Source of the DNA: Norana najaformis
Lineage: Eukaryota > Annelida > Clitellata > Crassiclitellata > Hormogastridae
Direction: 5' to 3'
Assembly (NCBI GenBank): GCA_964023275.1
Contig: OZ029914.1
Coordinates: 38,478,424 to 38,542,423, forward strand
DNA length: 64,000 bases
In this document: positions 23,101 through 32,729 of the stretch, one piece after another
Position numbering within the stretch: the stretch's first letter is position 1
How the letters are laid out: each line of letters begins with the position of its first letter
Translations under genes and position numbers: made by a program
Notes under the pieces: generated by a model
The model's database searches: none
Told to the model about the DNA's origin: nothing
What the model saw: only the letters and a program-made list of their open reading frames with translations

Positions 23101-26100
23101 TGAACTCGTATAGATTTAAGCTAGAGACAAAATTTCGAAATGTATGCTTTCATCTGAGTAACATACATATATTTATATTACATTTTAAAACATATTTTAA
23201 TTTCAAGTTATAAAAGAATAACATTTTGTTTCTTGTTATGAATACTCTGAGTTTGCATAATTACACAGTTATAAGGAAATACTAGTTCTGTAAAGAGTTT
23301 GCATAATTATTAGCATGTATGCTGCATATCTTAAGATCCTGACGTGCCACACAAAATCTGACTTCAGATTTTGAATCAGCAGATTCGATTTAGAGCAGCA
23401 CGCATAACATATGCCTAGTAGCAGGCGAAAAATTTTTTCGTGTGATCCAGTGTTATTATTATTAGCAGTTTCTTAAGAGTCATGGAAAAGACAAAATTTG
23501 AATGGAAATTGTGACAATTCTCGGACTGTGCTTAGATACTTACATAGAAAGTGTTCTGTGGTTAACTGATACTTCTTTTGGGTTTCTTTGCAGAATGTGG
23601 TCATAAATTCTATTCTGGACTTAGTGGAAGAATTTCGTCTCCAAAATTTTTGGACGGTTATAGTTATGAACTAAATTGTGCCTATTCCTTCGCAGTCCCT
23701 GCTGGACATAAAGCCGTTGTTAAATTTCAAGCATTCCACGTTGCGAAAAAAGAAGATTGGTTCAAAGTAAGTATCGAAATACCTAATAAAGATGTGACAT
23801 ATTTTTAGGCTGTTTTAATACTTGTAATATAGTTCGTTGATACTCAGAACAACGAATTTTTAATACTGATTTTTATTTCATATTTTACTTAAATTGTGAG
23901 GGTAGATTCTTACAATCGCTACATTGTGATTAATATACTTATTATATTATGACAAATCTGCTGCTGCATAATCACTCTGATTTGGAATGAGACAAAAGTG
24001 CGAAGAAGAGAAATTTATACCTCGAAGGACTTGGATTGCCCCTGATATTGCTGCCCCTCGTACCAGAACAGTGTTTGGTTCTACGTCGCTCCCTACCAAG
24101 TTCAATTTGTTCTATCAGTTCTGTGATGTCATTCGGATCCGAATTTAAGACACAACTGCTTCAAGTTGCTTACTCACTTGTGGTTTTCTGACCTTTAGGA
24201 ACCGACCCGACTTCTCACATGGATTATGATTTTGAATACGATTTTACTTAAGTCGACCATCGACTGATGCTTAGGGCATTATGATAACGGCGCTATAGAA
24301 GTCACTAGATTGGATTACATGATATACAAAAGTCTGCTGACATTGTGTGACCATTAGCACATAAAATCAAACCAAATATTTGTAAGACAGACCTTGTGTG
24401 GCAGCGATATGGAAACCAAAATACAGTATCTCCTTCAGATTTATTAGGTTGTATGGTTTTCAGGGATCTGGGCCGAATCATCCCGTTTGCTAATCTTTAC
24501 GCAAAACATTTCGATTGACGAGTGTAGTATTTGTTTGTTAGATGTCATGTGCAGATGGAGAACCTTTTAACTGGCCAAGTTACTCCGGACCAGTTTTACC
24601 CCCAGATTTGACCATCGAGTCTTGCGCCCTTGTGAGAATTCAGGTTTTTGCAGAATATGCTTACAGCAAAACACATTTCAGTCTCGACTTTTATATTCTG
24701 CCAGGTAAATACTTGTTCAGCATTTTTATTTTTAGCTGCTACTTTATTTCTTTATTTTTTCCCGTTATTTTAGAAGCAGCCAATAAAGATTTCAATGTTA
24801 TTTATGTGATTGGAAAAACATATGAAAGTATGACCGAGACAGATATCGACTCAATTAATAAGAAACAAAAGTAGTTAACATAAAGTCTGTGATTTTTATC
24901 TACGCGGATTTAATTCTAACCCCGTAACTGAAGGTCAGCATCACTTGCTTTCTCCAGCTCTTCAGCCTGTGACAGACTTTTTGTCGGGTCCAATTTGAAT
25001 TGTCTTAGATGTCTGCTTCGCTCCCCGCTTTTTTTCCAACCTGCCTCAACTTGCTCGAGTCTTGTGCGTTCGACCAATACGGCTTTTCCTAGCCTTCTTT
25101 GTTCGGAAATTCCTTACTGTCAAAAAGCATCCAAACCTCCAGCATTAGTTCAGTAACTGACAGTGTAGGAGCTTTACTCCACTGACTTCTCATTTGGTTT
25201 CGCTCAGCCACTAGCTTTCTTAGTTTCGCCTTTCACTAACATTTCTGAGTTGCTTTATGTCGCATGTTTTCTTTAAGCATAACAAATCTCTGTCTTACCT
25301 TTCTGTATCCAGTTTCAAAATCTCTATCGGACTTCTTGCTTCTTAACGAAACTTTTGCAACGAAATGCAAAATATCGTTGACTTCAAGCCAACATCTTAG
25401 CCTACCAATCGTATAGAAGTCACATAGATGCTATCAACTGTCCAAAATTTCTCAACCGTAACAATGTCTATGTAGGAAAGTTGTTCTATGATCTTCTGAT
25501 CAGCTTCTTGCGTTTATGTGCAGATTGTGGCAATACGAACTACTCTAAAATTATGGATACAATTTCATCCCCGAATTTTCAGAATCCAGTGTTGTATACG
25601 AATGGCTTAAATTGTACCTATTTCATCTTGGTCCCATCTGCATATAAAGCCGTTGTTACCTTTTTGGCGTTCACTACCGAAGCACCGAATGATTGGCTAA
25701 CAGTAAGTACTGAAACATCAAATGCCGATTTAACTTGCATTCAGTATGCAGTTTTAAAGATTTAAGGCGACTCGAATAAATATAACGAAGGTGCATCAGA
25801 CTTCTGGCTCTCTCATGCACGCCCATATTCCTAGCAACGGAAGTTACTGTAGAACGACAACCCTTTGTAAGATGTACTGCTGTTTTGAAATTTTTATACC
25901 ATTAAACCATTATACCATGTGTCCATTAAAATTATTCTATTGTAACCTAAATCCACTATTTATGAACAAAATCACTTCTCTAAATTGTGAAGAGGCCAAA
26001 CTGCGAATTAAAAAATTCTATTTGGACGAACTTGGATCGTTACTGATGTAACTCAGCGTGTTTAAGAGGTCGTCTTATCCTGTGAAGTTGCATCATCCAA

Positions 26101-29100
26101 TTAAAATGGCTACCTTTAAACTATGCGGGATACCACTTTAGAGCCAAAAGTGGCTACTACCTCCAGTGTGACTCATAAAAGGGGAACAAGACAAGAAAAA
26201 CCAAACCAACTAAAACACAGAAAAATTTCTCAAAACTGGTATATAATATTTCTATCATGAATAATGATCTTCATAACATAAGTAATGATCTTCATTTTCA
26301 CTACACTGAGTCAAGTTTAACATACCATTATTTAAATGAAAGTCACTGAAGCAGTATGAAAATTATGGAGCAAATTTATGCAAAGAAATGTGGACTACCC
26401 TACGTTGTATACTACTACCTCTATGTTTTGCTGTGTTTACTTAGTGTTAACTTCGAACCCCAACTCAAGAAGGAAATTAGTGTATTTAAATGTAAAATAT
26501 GGAAAACACGTTTCTCACAATTGCAGTTTGTATCTAAAATCGACGTTTTATGACGACAGCTTTAGGGTTTCTAGGTTTCTAGGGTCTGAGCAGAAACTCG
26601 TTACTGATAAATCTGTGTCCGCAGCCAGAACAGTTTTGACCGATGAAGATTTGTCTTTATTTTACTTTGACTGATGAAGATTTATTGCTTTGTTTGCTAG
26701 GTTTCATGTGCATATGGAGAAGCCTTTAATTCGCGAAATTACTCCGGTTCAATTTTGCCCCCAGTTTTGACCATACCATCTTGCAACCTTGTAAAAATAT
26801 GGTTTCATGCAGATTGCAATGTGACACACACAAGTTTCAGTCTTTCTTATAAAATTGCAAAAGGTATATATTTTTATCTATCAATATTGCTTTCCTTCCA
26901 TGTTTTTGTTTTAATTTCTCTTTATTTAATTACTTCTATGTTAAATATTATATTTTGCAATTACTGTAAAGAGATGTAGTAGACTAGTTTAAGAATCATT
27001 GTGTCGGCGACCTACGAAATATTCTATCGATCGAGCTACGACTCCTGCAGTCTCCTTATTTCATTTGAGGAAAGGCAATCTTAGTCTTTTATATAAATAC
27101 TTATTCAATTAAAACAGTTCAATAAGAGCAGTATTTCTATCGCCAATATCAAATCTTCTATACGCACGAATTGCTAATGTCAGCACTATTCAGCGTCGAT
27201 TGTTACTGAAAAAAATCAAATGATTAAACAACACGTGGTCTTTTTTCTTAAACTCTGTCCTTGCAAAATAGTCTCTCCCTGTCTCAATCTATATCCTCAA
27301 ACCCTTATAGTCAACAAAACCTAACCGGGAATGAATATGATTCACCGCTGACGTCCGATTGTTTTAGTGCTGGAATCCCCATGTGGAAAGCAGCATGCCA
27401 GCGGCCGCCAAGCTAACTAGCCAGCATGCTTTGTGGCAGGTCAGCAACCCGCTAACTCATCACGAACGTCAAAGTTCTTGCTGAGCGAGCGCGAGCGCTT
27501 ACATGACACTGCGCGCTTAAACCAGCTGAGAACCCACCGACCCAACGGTGCTATCACCAACGTCATAACACGTCATCGACACGTGTTATTTTGGTGCATT
27601 GTGCTAAAAACACTTGCTGCTTCATAACATCCATGCTATATCAGCGAAAATATCACTTTCTAACACAATGCAATTGCAGCTGTAATTAGGAATTTCTATC
27701 GCGCCGGTGCCCAATGCACAAGGGATCAAGCGATGGCGCATCAAAGGCAAAACCGCAATCAGATCAACATATAAAATGTCAGTTCACTTGTTGCAACGGT
27801 TGTGCATACTGGCCGTGTAGCCGTTAAGTTATAGGAATCGGCCTATTTTGACCACTGCTAAAGCCATTTGTTTTACAAAGCTGTAGGCCTAGGTAAAACA
27901 TTTGTTTACAAGTCTCCCTAGAAACTCATCCGGTGTGGTCCAGAGATCTTCGGATTATTCGCCTTAGGTTCAGACATGCATCACAGCAGTCGAACGACAA
28001 TTTTTTCCTTCACTAGCAATAGTACACAGCCTATGCGAATGTGACTTGATCACCTGAAACTATTGTACAAGTTATAAAATACACCAACCAATTATCTCAA
28101 GATTAAGTTTATCTATGATTCTACTACTCATAATAAAGATTTGATTTTATTGAAAATGAATCGTTAAATTTCACTGAATTAGATTAATGAGGTATGTTTG
28201 TTGCAGCATCTTTTGCAGACCCAGCTCCGGATCTAACTACGAATGGTATTGCGGCATCTAATACAGATCAAACTCGGAATCCGAGTACGAATGTTCTTGT
28301 GGTTTCAATACTTGCAAGTCTACTGGGCCTAGGTATTCTTTTCGTGACAATTCTCGTCGTCCGTAATATTCGGAAAACCAGACAAGGTAAAATCACTTAC
28401 ATGTTCTTCATCTTTGGAAACATTTTGAGTTGTTGCGCTGCTAGAAAGCTAGTAAGGATATTTCATGGAGAATAATGACCAAACTTTAGTCCGACTGTCT
28501 TGCACTATTGCAGTTTTGGGAGGATTGTCTCCTTCTTAATTCCTCGAGAGAAATTCATTGCTGAACTATCGTAGGATTATTTGCGCTGTAAAGGTAACAT
28601 ACTTGTTATATTAATATTATTGTTATGTGAGGCACAAACATTTTCTCTCATTTGTCAGTATGTCGTGGAAACAAGGTAGCACAATTCGGGGGATCATTTG
28701 CCTCGGGTTGAATGTCGATTTTAAGGGCGCTTGAACATTGATTTTGGGCCCCCGAAGAGCCCCATCGTTTGAACTGAGCGCACTTAGACCCGGACAATGA
28801 AGACACACATCACAGCGCTAAAATCGGGTTCCACACAGCCTGCAGACGTGTGGCAGAGTCATGTTATGCCAAAGCTCTAGAATGGGGTATGCCGCTGCTG
28901 GCTGTGGTGGTGAAGATGATGACGATGTTGTTGTTGTTGGTGTTGATGATGATGATGATGAGGAGAAGGAGGAGGAGGAGGATGGTAATGATGATGATAA
29001 TGATGATGATGATGATTATAAGACGATGCACGCTTGATGTTAAGCAGGGTCTTTTTCAGATTTCATGCTATGCGTCATTACATTTGTAGTGGTGTGGCGT

Positions 29101-29876
29101 TCTCGGTCGGGGTAACTGAGCCGCAATGCTAGGGTGAATTCTTAGGAAAAATATAATAATTATTTATCAATTTTGCAACATTAAGTAATATATTAATTAA
29201 ATTACAATTCACAACAAATGTAAGTAAAATCACAATTGCACAGGTATATGCTACAACTACGCACATTACTGTGTAATAAATATCCTTAATAATTGTGGTT
29301 CTCCTTTGCACAACAGTATGCGGCAGTTAAAATGTACAATAAGTGCGTGTACTAAGTTATACACTTAGTACGAAGAACAGTGCATTTATCTGTGCATCTA
29401 TAAGGATGAAGTGAGAAGTTTCACAGAACTGCACAGAACTATGGGGATTATTCCACAGAACTACGTCCAAATTACAGCCGCACATCAGCGTGGAGAAAAG
29501 TGTGTAGGAACACCCGATACTTTTCACGAGATTGTATGACTTGTTTACAGTCGTTATAATAATGGTGGCTAACAGAAAGTGTATGGCACGCTAGTGCTAA
29601 ATAGATTGTTGAATAACCTTTTATCTGATTACAGAAAGAGACCGTGCTTCAACTGGAATCCAGTTCAATACCATGGGATCTTCTGGAATCCACCCCAATG
29701 AAGCCAAAACTGGAGAAACTGGATATGAAGGTCTTCGATCGTCAGATATCAACGAACAGTACGATGAAATAAATGCGAATGAATATGACACAATAAACGA
29801 GTACAGCCAAAGCCCTCACTTCAGACAACAAAACGACCCATTCTATGACGAAATCGATCCAACTGATTGCATTTAA
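13980..29876 (+). CDS. gene 1: SRCR-CUB transmembrane receptor, 5' end missing
   Basis: Eleven exons join in one frame (13980-14143, 14339-14495, 15440-15633, 17691-17850, 18754-18917, 23594-23766, 24542-24704, 25524-25702, 26701-26863, 28207-28386, 29635-29876), giving 645 codons and a stop. Domain order: C-half of SRCR a, SRCR b, SRCR c, CUB1, CUB2, a membrane helix, and an 80-residue cytoplasmic tail. Each complete SRCR is split over two exons (phase 2 inside the domain, phase 1 between domains) and has six cysteines, the group A pattern. This should be a type I surface protein binding glycans, microbes or other ligands; that role is known for the family and is not shown here. The tail has ITAM-like tyrosines. 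No signal peptide or SRCR a N-half is seen upstream, so the gene either starts before the window or has lost its 5' end. Confidence 0.85.
14339..14495 (+). CDS. gene 1 exon: SRCR b, N-terminal half
   Basis: Acceptor atttgtag|GA, donor TTTGG|gtaagt. It encodes MRLINSFGYNSKEGRLEIYY and GIWGTVCDDHFSRVSAKVIC. Two cysteines (GTVC, VIC) are the first pair of a group A SRCR domain. The end reads VTQFG where paralogues read ASLGFG, so this copy has drifted at the usually conserved LGF. Confidence 0.88.
14925..15375 (-). pseudogene. LINE 3'-end remnant (CR1/L2-like) in intron, copy 1
   Basis: On the minus strand, broken frames give LRFLHRLSLSEGIRFNLALL (near 15292-15233) and downstream RSFTPFGPIISN-like text, matching the pattern LHWLP..ERI.FKLALL...GPK.WN at the C-terminus of CR1/L2 reverse transcriptases. 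The same remnant is present in duplication unit 2 (18260-18720), so the LINE entered before the duplication. Confidence 0.6.
15440..15633 (+). CDS. gene 1 exon: SRCR b, C-terminal half, lengthened
   Basis: This exon is 194 bp against 164 bp in its sisters. The extra length comes from a tandem repeat: GATILNQYR then GATDVNRYK at the start of the exon, where SRCR c has a single GAVTGNRYG. The usual acceptor (cag|TTACG in the paralogue) reads caatgacg here; the only acceptor that keeps frame is the AG at 15438-15439 (tttaaag|C). The rest is normal: GTGVIWLDHVKCNGTENSIA and HSCGHGQDVSISCG with four cysteines. Donor G|gtaagt. Confidence 0.75.
16190..17545 (+). mobile_element. RTE-type LINE fragment between duplication units
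   Basis: Decayed plus-strand LINE. Recognisable pieces are in the last kilobase: LRDMVDRRGHNNKLDIFDIW and CLRMSLRFLRLHHGAT (near 17172-17275), and RILWVSVKKSWRNWSRPLGR (near 17394-17453) followed by VVEEDLAAQKF (near 17475-17507). These match the C-terminal part of RTE-like elements (pattern NWSRP.GRPRTTWLRTVEEDL). The 5' limit is set only by the end of the duplicated segment; 16190-16570 has no recognised domain. Confidence 0.65.
17691..17850 (+). CDS. gene 1 exon: SRCR c, N-terminal half
   Basis: Acceptor gcctttgtag|GT, donor TTTGG|gtgagt. It encodes VRLVSPSGYNSKEGRLEILL then EGIWGTVCDDHFTNISASVA and CASLGFG. Two cysteines, canonical LGFG at the exon end. It is closest to the 14339 exon. 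Confidence 0.92.
18260..18720 (-). pseudogene. LINE 3'-end remnant (CR1/L2-like) in intron, copy 2
   Basis: Minus-strand LRTLHRFSLSEDIRFNLAHL (near 18625-18566) and a downstream GPIISN-like stretch. It is the duplicate of the remnant at 14925-15375. Confidence 0.6.
18754..18917 (+). CDS. gene 1 exon: SRCR c, C-terminal half
   Basis: Acceptor atatcag|T, donor G|gtaagt. It encodes YVGAVTGNRYGSGTGVIWLD, then DVKCNGTESSIDQCNHRGWD and VHDCGHGQDVSISCG, with all four C-terminal cysteines and one NGT glycosylation site. With 17691-17850 it makes a complete group A SRCR domain of about 107 residues. Confidence 0.93.
19510..21030. other. intron sequence, no recognised element
   Basis: It contains a short direct repeat (agacgacggatggca at 19574 and 19735) and an open frame of 112 codons on + at 20409-20747 without a known domain. 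The exons on either side join in phase without anything from here. Confidence 0.5.
21032..21034. repeat. CACTA target-site duplication, left
   Basis: TTA directly before CACTGG, repeated at 23453-23455 directly after the other end. Confidence 0.8.
21035..23452 (+). mobile_element. CACTA/EnSpm-like DNA transposon, copy A, 2418 bp
   Basis: Terminal inverted repeats CACTGGATCACA (21035-21046) and TGTGATCCAGTG (23441-23452) are exact over 12 bp and continue with weaker similarity. A 3-bp TTA duplication flanks it. Termini starting CACTR with a 3-bp target duplication are the hallmark of the CACTA/EnSpm group; assignment of this protein family to that group is my inference. The element lies in gene 1 between SRCR c and CUB1, in the same orientation as the gene. 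Confidence 0.85.
21430..23088 (+). pseudogene. CACTA-like transposase candidate, copy A, nonsense-mutated
   Basis: An almost continuous frame of about 550 codons. The N-terminus has a cysteine-rich region (RGCVNHPDNFCYVCGKYTLC, then CCTVSYSGL and ADCYFC), likely zinc-binding, followed by an acidic linker (TEDDVTVYESSDQDLEEG). The C-terminal part has WNICADLKVVALILGLQLGY, CFLCLWNSRDD, LPPLHIKLGLMRNFV, FLGNHRAENYAELV and SDEHGERFHQDIS. I know this family only as a repetitive, uncharacterised invertebrate protein; transposase function is inferred from the flanking inverted repeats. Lesions: the initiator is ATT where copy B has ATG, and a TAG at 22027-22029 stands where copy B has GAG. Confidence 0.75.
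23453..23455. repeat. CACTA target-site duplication, right
   Basis: TTA directly after GATCCAGTG; pairs with 21032-21034. Confidence 0.8.
23594..23766 (+). CDS. gene 1 exon: CUB1, N-terminal half
   Basis: Acceptor ctttgcag|AA, donor TTCAAA|gtaagt. It encodes ECGHKFYSGLSGRISSPKFL, then ELNCAYSFAVPAGHKAVVKF and QAFHVAKKEDWFK. The CG start, the G.I.SP.F turn, the second cysteine in NCAYSF and P.GH..VV.F are standard CUB features. Phase 1 start, phase 0 end. Confidence 0.9.
24542..24704 (+). CDS. gene 1 exon: CUB1, C-terminal half
   Basis: Acceptor ttgttag|ATG (phase 0), donor CCAG|gtaaat. It encodes MSCADGEPFNWPSYSGPVLP and LTIESCALVRIQVFAEYAYS followed by FSLDFYI, completing four CUB cysteines. 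The AP-like N..+.+.F..D end of CUB is only weakly kept (VRIQVFAEY). Confidence 0.88.
24890..25450. other. possible decayed coding repeat on the minus strand
   Basis: The minus strand gives a lysine/arginine-rich, coil-like reading (RKVRQRFVMLKENMRHKAT near 25305-25250, AERNQMRSQWSKAPTLSVTE near 25217-25158) in changing frames. No family recognised; possibly an old transposon. Confidence 0.3.
25524..25702 (+). CDS. gene 1 exon: CUB2, N-terminal half
   Basis: Acceptor atgtgcag|AT, donor CTAACA|gtaagt. It encodes DCGNTNYSKIMDTISSPNFQ, then GLNCTYFILVPSAYKAVVTF and LAFTTEAPNDWLT. Same layout and phases as the 23594 exon, so the two CUB domains probably arose by duplication. Contains an NCT glycosylation site. 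Confidence 0.9.
26701..26863 (+). CDS. gene 1 exon: CUB2, C-terminal half
   Basis: Acceptor tttgctag|GTT, donor AAAG|gtatat. It encodes VSCAYGEAFNSRNYSGSILP, PVLTIPSCNLVKIWFHADCN and THTSFSLSYKI. Same 163-bp length and phases as the CUB1 C-half. An additional cysteine (ADCN) is present compared with CUB1. Confidence 0.88.
27000..28190. other. intron, no recognised element
   Basis: The intron between CUB2 and the membrane exon. A GC-richer patch at 27390-27600 has an open frame (27433-27627) with no domain. Nothing else supportable. Confidence 0.5.
28207..28386 (+). CDS. gene 1 exon: stalk and transmembrane helix
   Basis: Acceptor gttgcag|CA, donor CAAG|gtaaaa. A 33-residue Thr/Asn/Ser/Pro-rich stalk precedes a hydrophobic run of about 23 residues (starts VLVVSILASLLG, ends FVTILVV), then RNIRKTRQ, a basic stop-transfer sequence. 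This predicts a single-pass type I protein, extracellular domains first. No charged residue lies in the helix, so the sequence gives no sign of pairing with a charged adaptor. Confidence 0.93.
28913..29023. repeat. (GAT)n/(GAG)n simple repeat
   Basis: Long run of GAT-type triplets with a GGA block inside. It may be the tail of a lost LINE copy, since sequence at 28800-28900 ends right at it. It lies in the last intron of gene 1. Confidence 0.85.
29635..29876 (+). CDS. gene 1 last exon: cytoplasmic tail with ITAM-like motif
   Basis: Acceptor ctgattacag|AA, stop TAA at 29874-29876. It encodes 80 residues. Tyrosine motifs in order: YEGL (Y codon 29724-29726), YDEI (29760-29771), YDTI and, near the end, YDEI. 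YEGL and YDEI are separated by eight residues (RSSDINEQ) and the first tyrosine has Glu at -3, fitting the ITAM consensus (D/E)xxYxx(L/I)x(6-8)Yxx(L/I). YDEI also resembles the pYEEI-type ligand of Src-family SH2 domains, and YxxI could serve as an endocytosis signal. Signalling is inferred. Confidence 0.92.
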
Positions 29877-30199
29877 GGAAACTTCTACATGCATCTTAAT
29901 ATAACTAAACTTCCGACAGAATTGAGTTATTTAAGCAATTATCCTGGAAAAGTTATAAATTTATAATACTATCAAAATCAATTTTAATCAAATCAAGACT
30001 TTGTAAGAGAATGCCATGTGTTAATTTGACATATGTTCACATACATATGTTCCGAAATTTAGAATGTTCTTGACCAAACTATCTTATTGCATTTTAGTTG
30101 AGTAGTTGATTTGAAATGTTCTATTAATCGACTAAAATCGTATATATTTGATTGTCTTGCATATTGCAAGCATTATATTGGAGGCATTTACTTAAGTTT

Positions 30200-32720
30200 G
30201 CTTCACATTTATAAGCATCGTAATATCTGGAATAGATCTAATTTGTACAACTGAACTCGTTCTTTGTAACTATCCTGCCTCGTAGTAGCAAGCCTATCTA
30301 CAGATACACGGATCTTAAGGACTCTTGGCTACGCGTCAGTATTGTATTACACATATATATATACTCAAGCCGCTTTTACTGTTTAATCTAATCTATTTTC
30401 AAATAATGTCTTCTATATTGCCGTTATCATAATGCACAAGAATTCCTTCGATGGTCGCTTCAAGCGAATAGAAACTATAGCAGTTCACTCTGACGTGACT
30501 GTATATTGCAGAAGCAGGTTTAATTTCTTTAGCTTTGACTGTCAGGAAGCCAGGACATGCACTTCAAAAGGAAACCTGATTTAACTATTAATGAGCTTCA
30601 GTAATTTCAGTCTGGTACTAGTTTCAAATAACCATCACAACTAATTAGACTAGCATCGCCCTGTTATGTTCTCTATATATTCTTAAAGTACTGTGAATGC
30701 AATACACACTGTACCTTTAGTCAGTCCATTCTACACACTGATTTGAATAAAACGTGCTATTAGACTTTTCATTGAACGTAATACTGAATTGTTATTTGTG
30801 CATTAAAGTTTAACTATTTCTGTCAAGAAGGGTATACATTTTCTTGCATTAATTATATCTTGCGGCAGATGTGCATTAAAAACTATTACTCATTCGATGT
30901 AGTTAGGTCTACTTTTTATTCCATAACACTGATGATGTGCATGGGTTTCAATTAAAGAAATCATAACCGACAATATTTTGTTGTTTTAGTCGTTCTCTTA
31001 GAAATAATGTGATCTTTGGTGTATTTTGTACCTTGATGGCGTAGATTAGCAATACCGGAGAAATCTTATGCTGTTGCAAAATCTAAACGAAAAACTTTTC
31101 ACTAGCACATGGCTTGAACACTGCATCCACTTTTTGATCTTTGCAGTTTGTTTAGATATCTAGTCACATCCTGTTGTCAGATTCTGTTACATCTTAGTGA
31201 GATAAGTAGTAAATTGCTGATTGAAGTAATTCTAGTGAGATAAGTAGTAAATTGCTGATTGAAGTAATTCTACTACGTTAACGTATTATACATATGGCAA
31301 GGCCTAAAGTGATGCAATTTAAGCGTTTTTCTGAACATTTGGCCAGCAATAGTAAATTAATAATGTAGACAAATGACACAAATGCAACACGATGCCAGAA
31401 TTGCAATTCGTGACTAATGCCACAGAAAGAGAAGGATATCGACACTGCTTCTGACAGGAATCCAGCGAGAAATTCCTAACTTCATTCAAGCCACATATAT
31501 AGAGCAGCTCTTTAACTTAATTTCACGTAAATTAAACAGAACTATGCTAGTGATCTTTAGTAAATACTAACCTGTGCAGGTTTGCACATCGGGCAACGCA
31601 GTTTCTCCATTCATCTTAGTCCATCGTCAGTAAGGGGCGCTCCTTGCCAGTCTACATTATGTAATAGTTCATTAAGAACTAAAACTTCAGCCGCAGGATA
31701 ATGCGGATTAAGGTGGGAGAATAATAAAACATCAGAAAAATTCTTCATTTGGATGAAACATAAGCACAACCACAGCAATTCATCAACATGGTAACTCTTT
31801 ACGTCGTACTCATACACCGACCTTCAAAAGGATGCAGCGCTGAAATGGTTCATATGGTCTGGTGTAAAATATCATGAATGGTCACCCAATCAAACATTAA
31901 CTGGGCTCGATGTGATACAAGAAACACTTAGTGTGTTTCTTGTGTCACAAGCTCGGTTCTTCATTCAAATACCTACTTACACCTTGTCGTGGCGAAGAAG
32001 TGAGTGGCCGAGCAAGAGGTTATCTGCTGAGGGTATGCTATCAATAAAGTATCTCACCTAAGGTGTCACGAGAGATGAGCAGGCTCAACAACAATACTAA
32101 AGCTAGCCCCAGGCTTGAGTAAAGAGGATGATCGGGGTCCAAGAGCTATACAAAAGCCAATTCTCTGATTGCATAGAGATGAGGTCGGACGAGACGGTGC
32201 AGATAAGTCAGCCAGTAAAGAAGTATACGATAGAAATTTTAGGAACATGAACAGCAAAATCCCACACCGAGTCGGACTTTTGCCTGATCATCAGTGTCCA
32301 CGTACCCAATCTAGCGGTAATTATTGATGGGTATAGGGAATTCTGAAGGGATGGCACAGCAAGTCTAAGTAGAAACTATCACCAAGAGAAACATTTGCTG
32401 CCATGGCCCATACAACAAACCGAATGATGGTGGTAGTCTTGGTACAAATTGTAGTAGTAAATCAAGAAACAATAATGTGGAAACTGTAGAGCTTAAGGAG
32501 TGTTTTAAGCAATACCAACAAAGTAAATTGCAATAAACAGTAGCAAATGTAAATACTAACCACCAATGCTTCTTGCACCCTAGGAAGCGCGGGGCAAATG
32601 TTCAGAATAATACTAATTTGTTATCCGTGCACTACAAGTAAAGTTTTATTCTTGCTTTAATCAGCGCCTTTGGAATATACGAATTCTAAATCGCATTTAC
32701 AATATCAATTAAGAAATCTG
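30200..32720. repeat. intergenic tandem unit A
   Basis: It starts in the 3' flank of gene 1. Blocks shared with the later units in the same order: ccgcttttactgtttaatc (30370, compare 35130), gatgtgcatgggtttca (30933, compare 32771), a gtactcatac block (31807, compare 34421 and 38302), and an end block near 32390-32620 (compare 38818-39065). No coding sequence recognised. Confidence 0.75.
30746..30751 (+). promoter_or_regulatory. candidate polyadenylation signal of gene 1
   Basis: AATAAA about 870 bp after the stop codon; I found no earlier exact AATAAA downstream of the stop. Uncertain without transcript data. Confidence 0.35.
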
Positions 32721-32729
32721 ATATTCTTA

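Noticed and set aside
28850..29089. Open frame rich in Met and Arg
   Set aside because: Produced by the (GAT)n/(GGA)n repeat in an intron.
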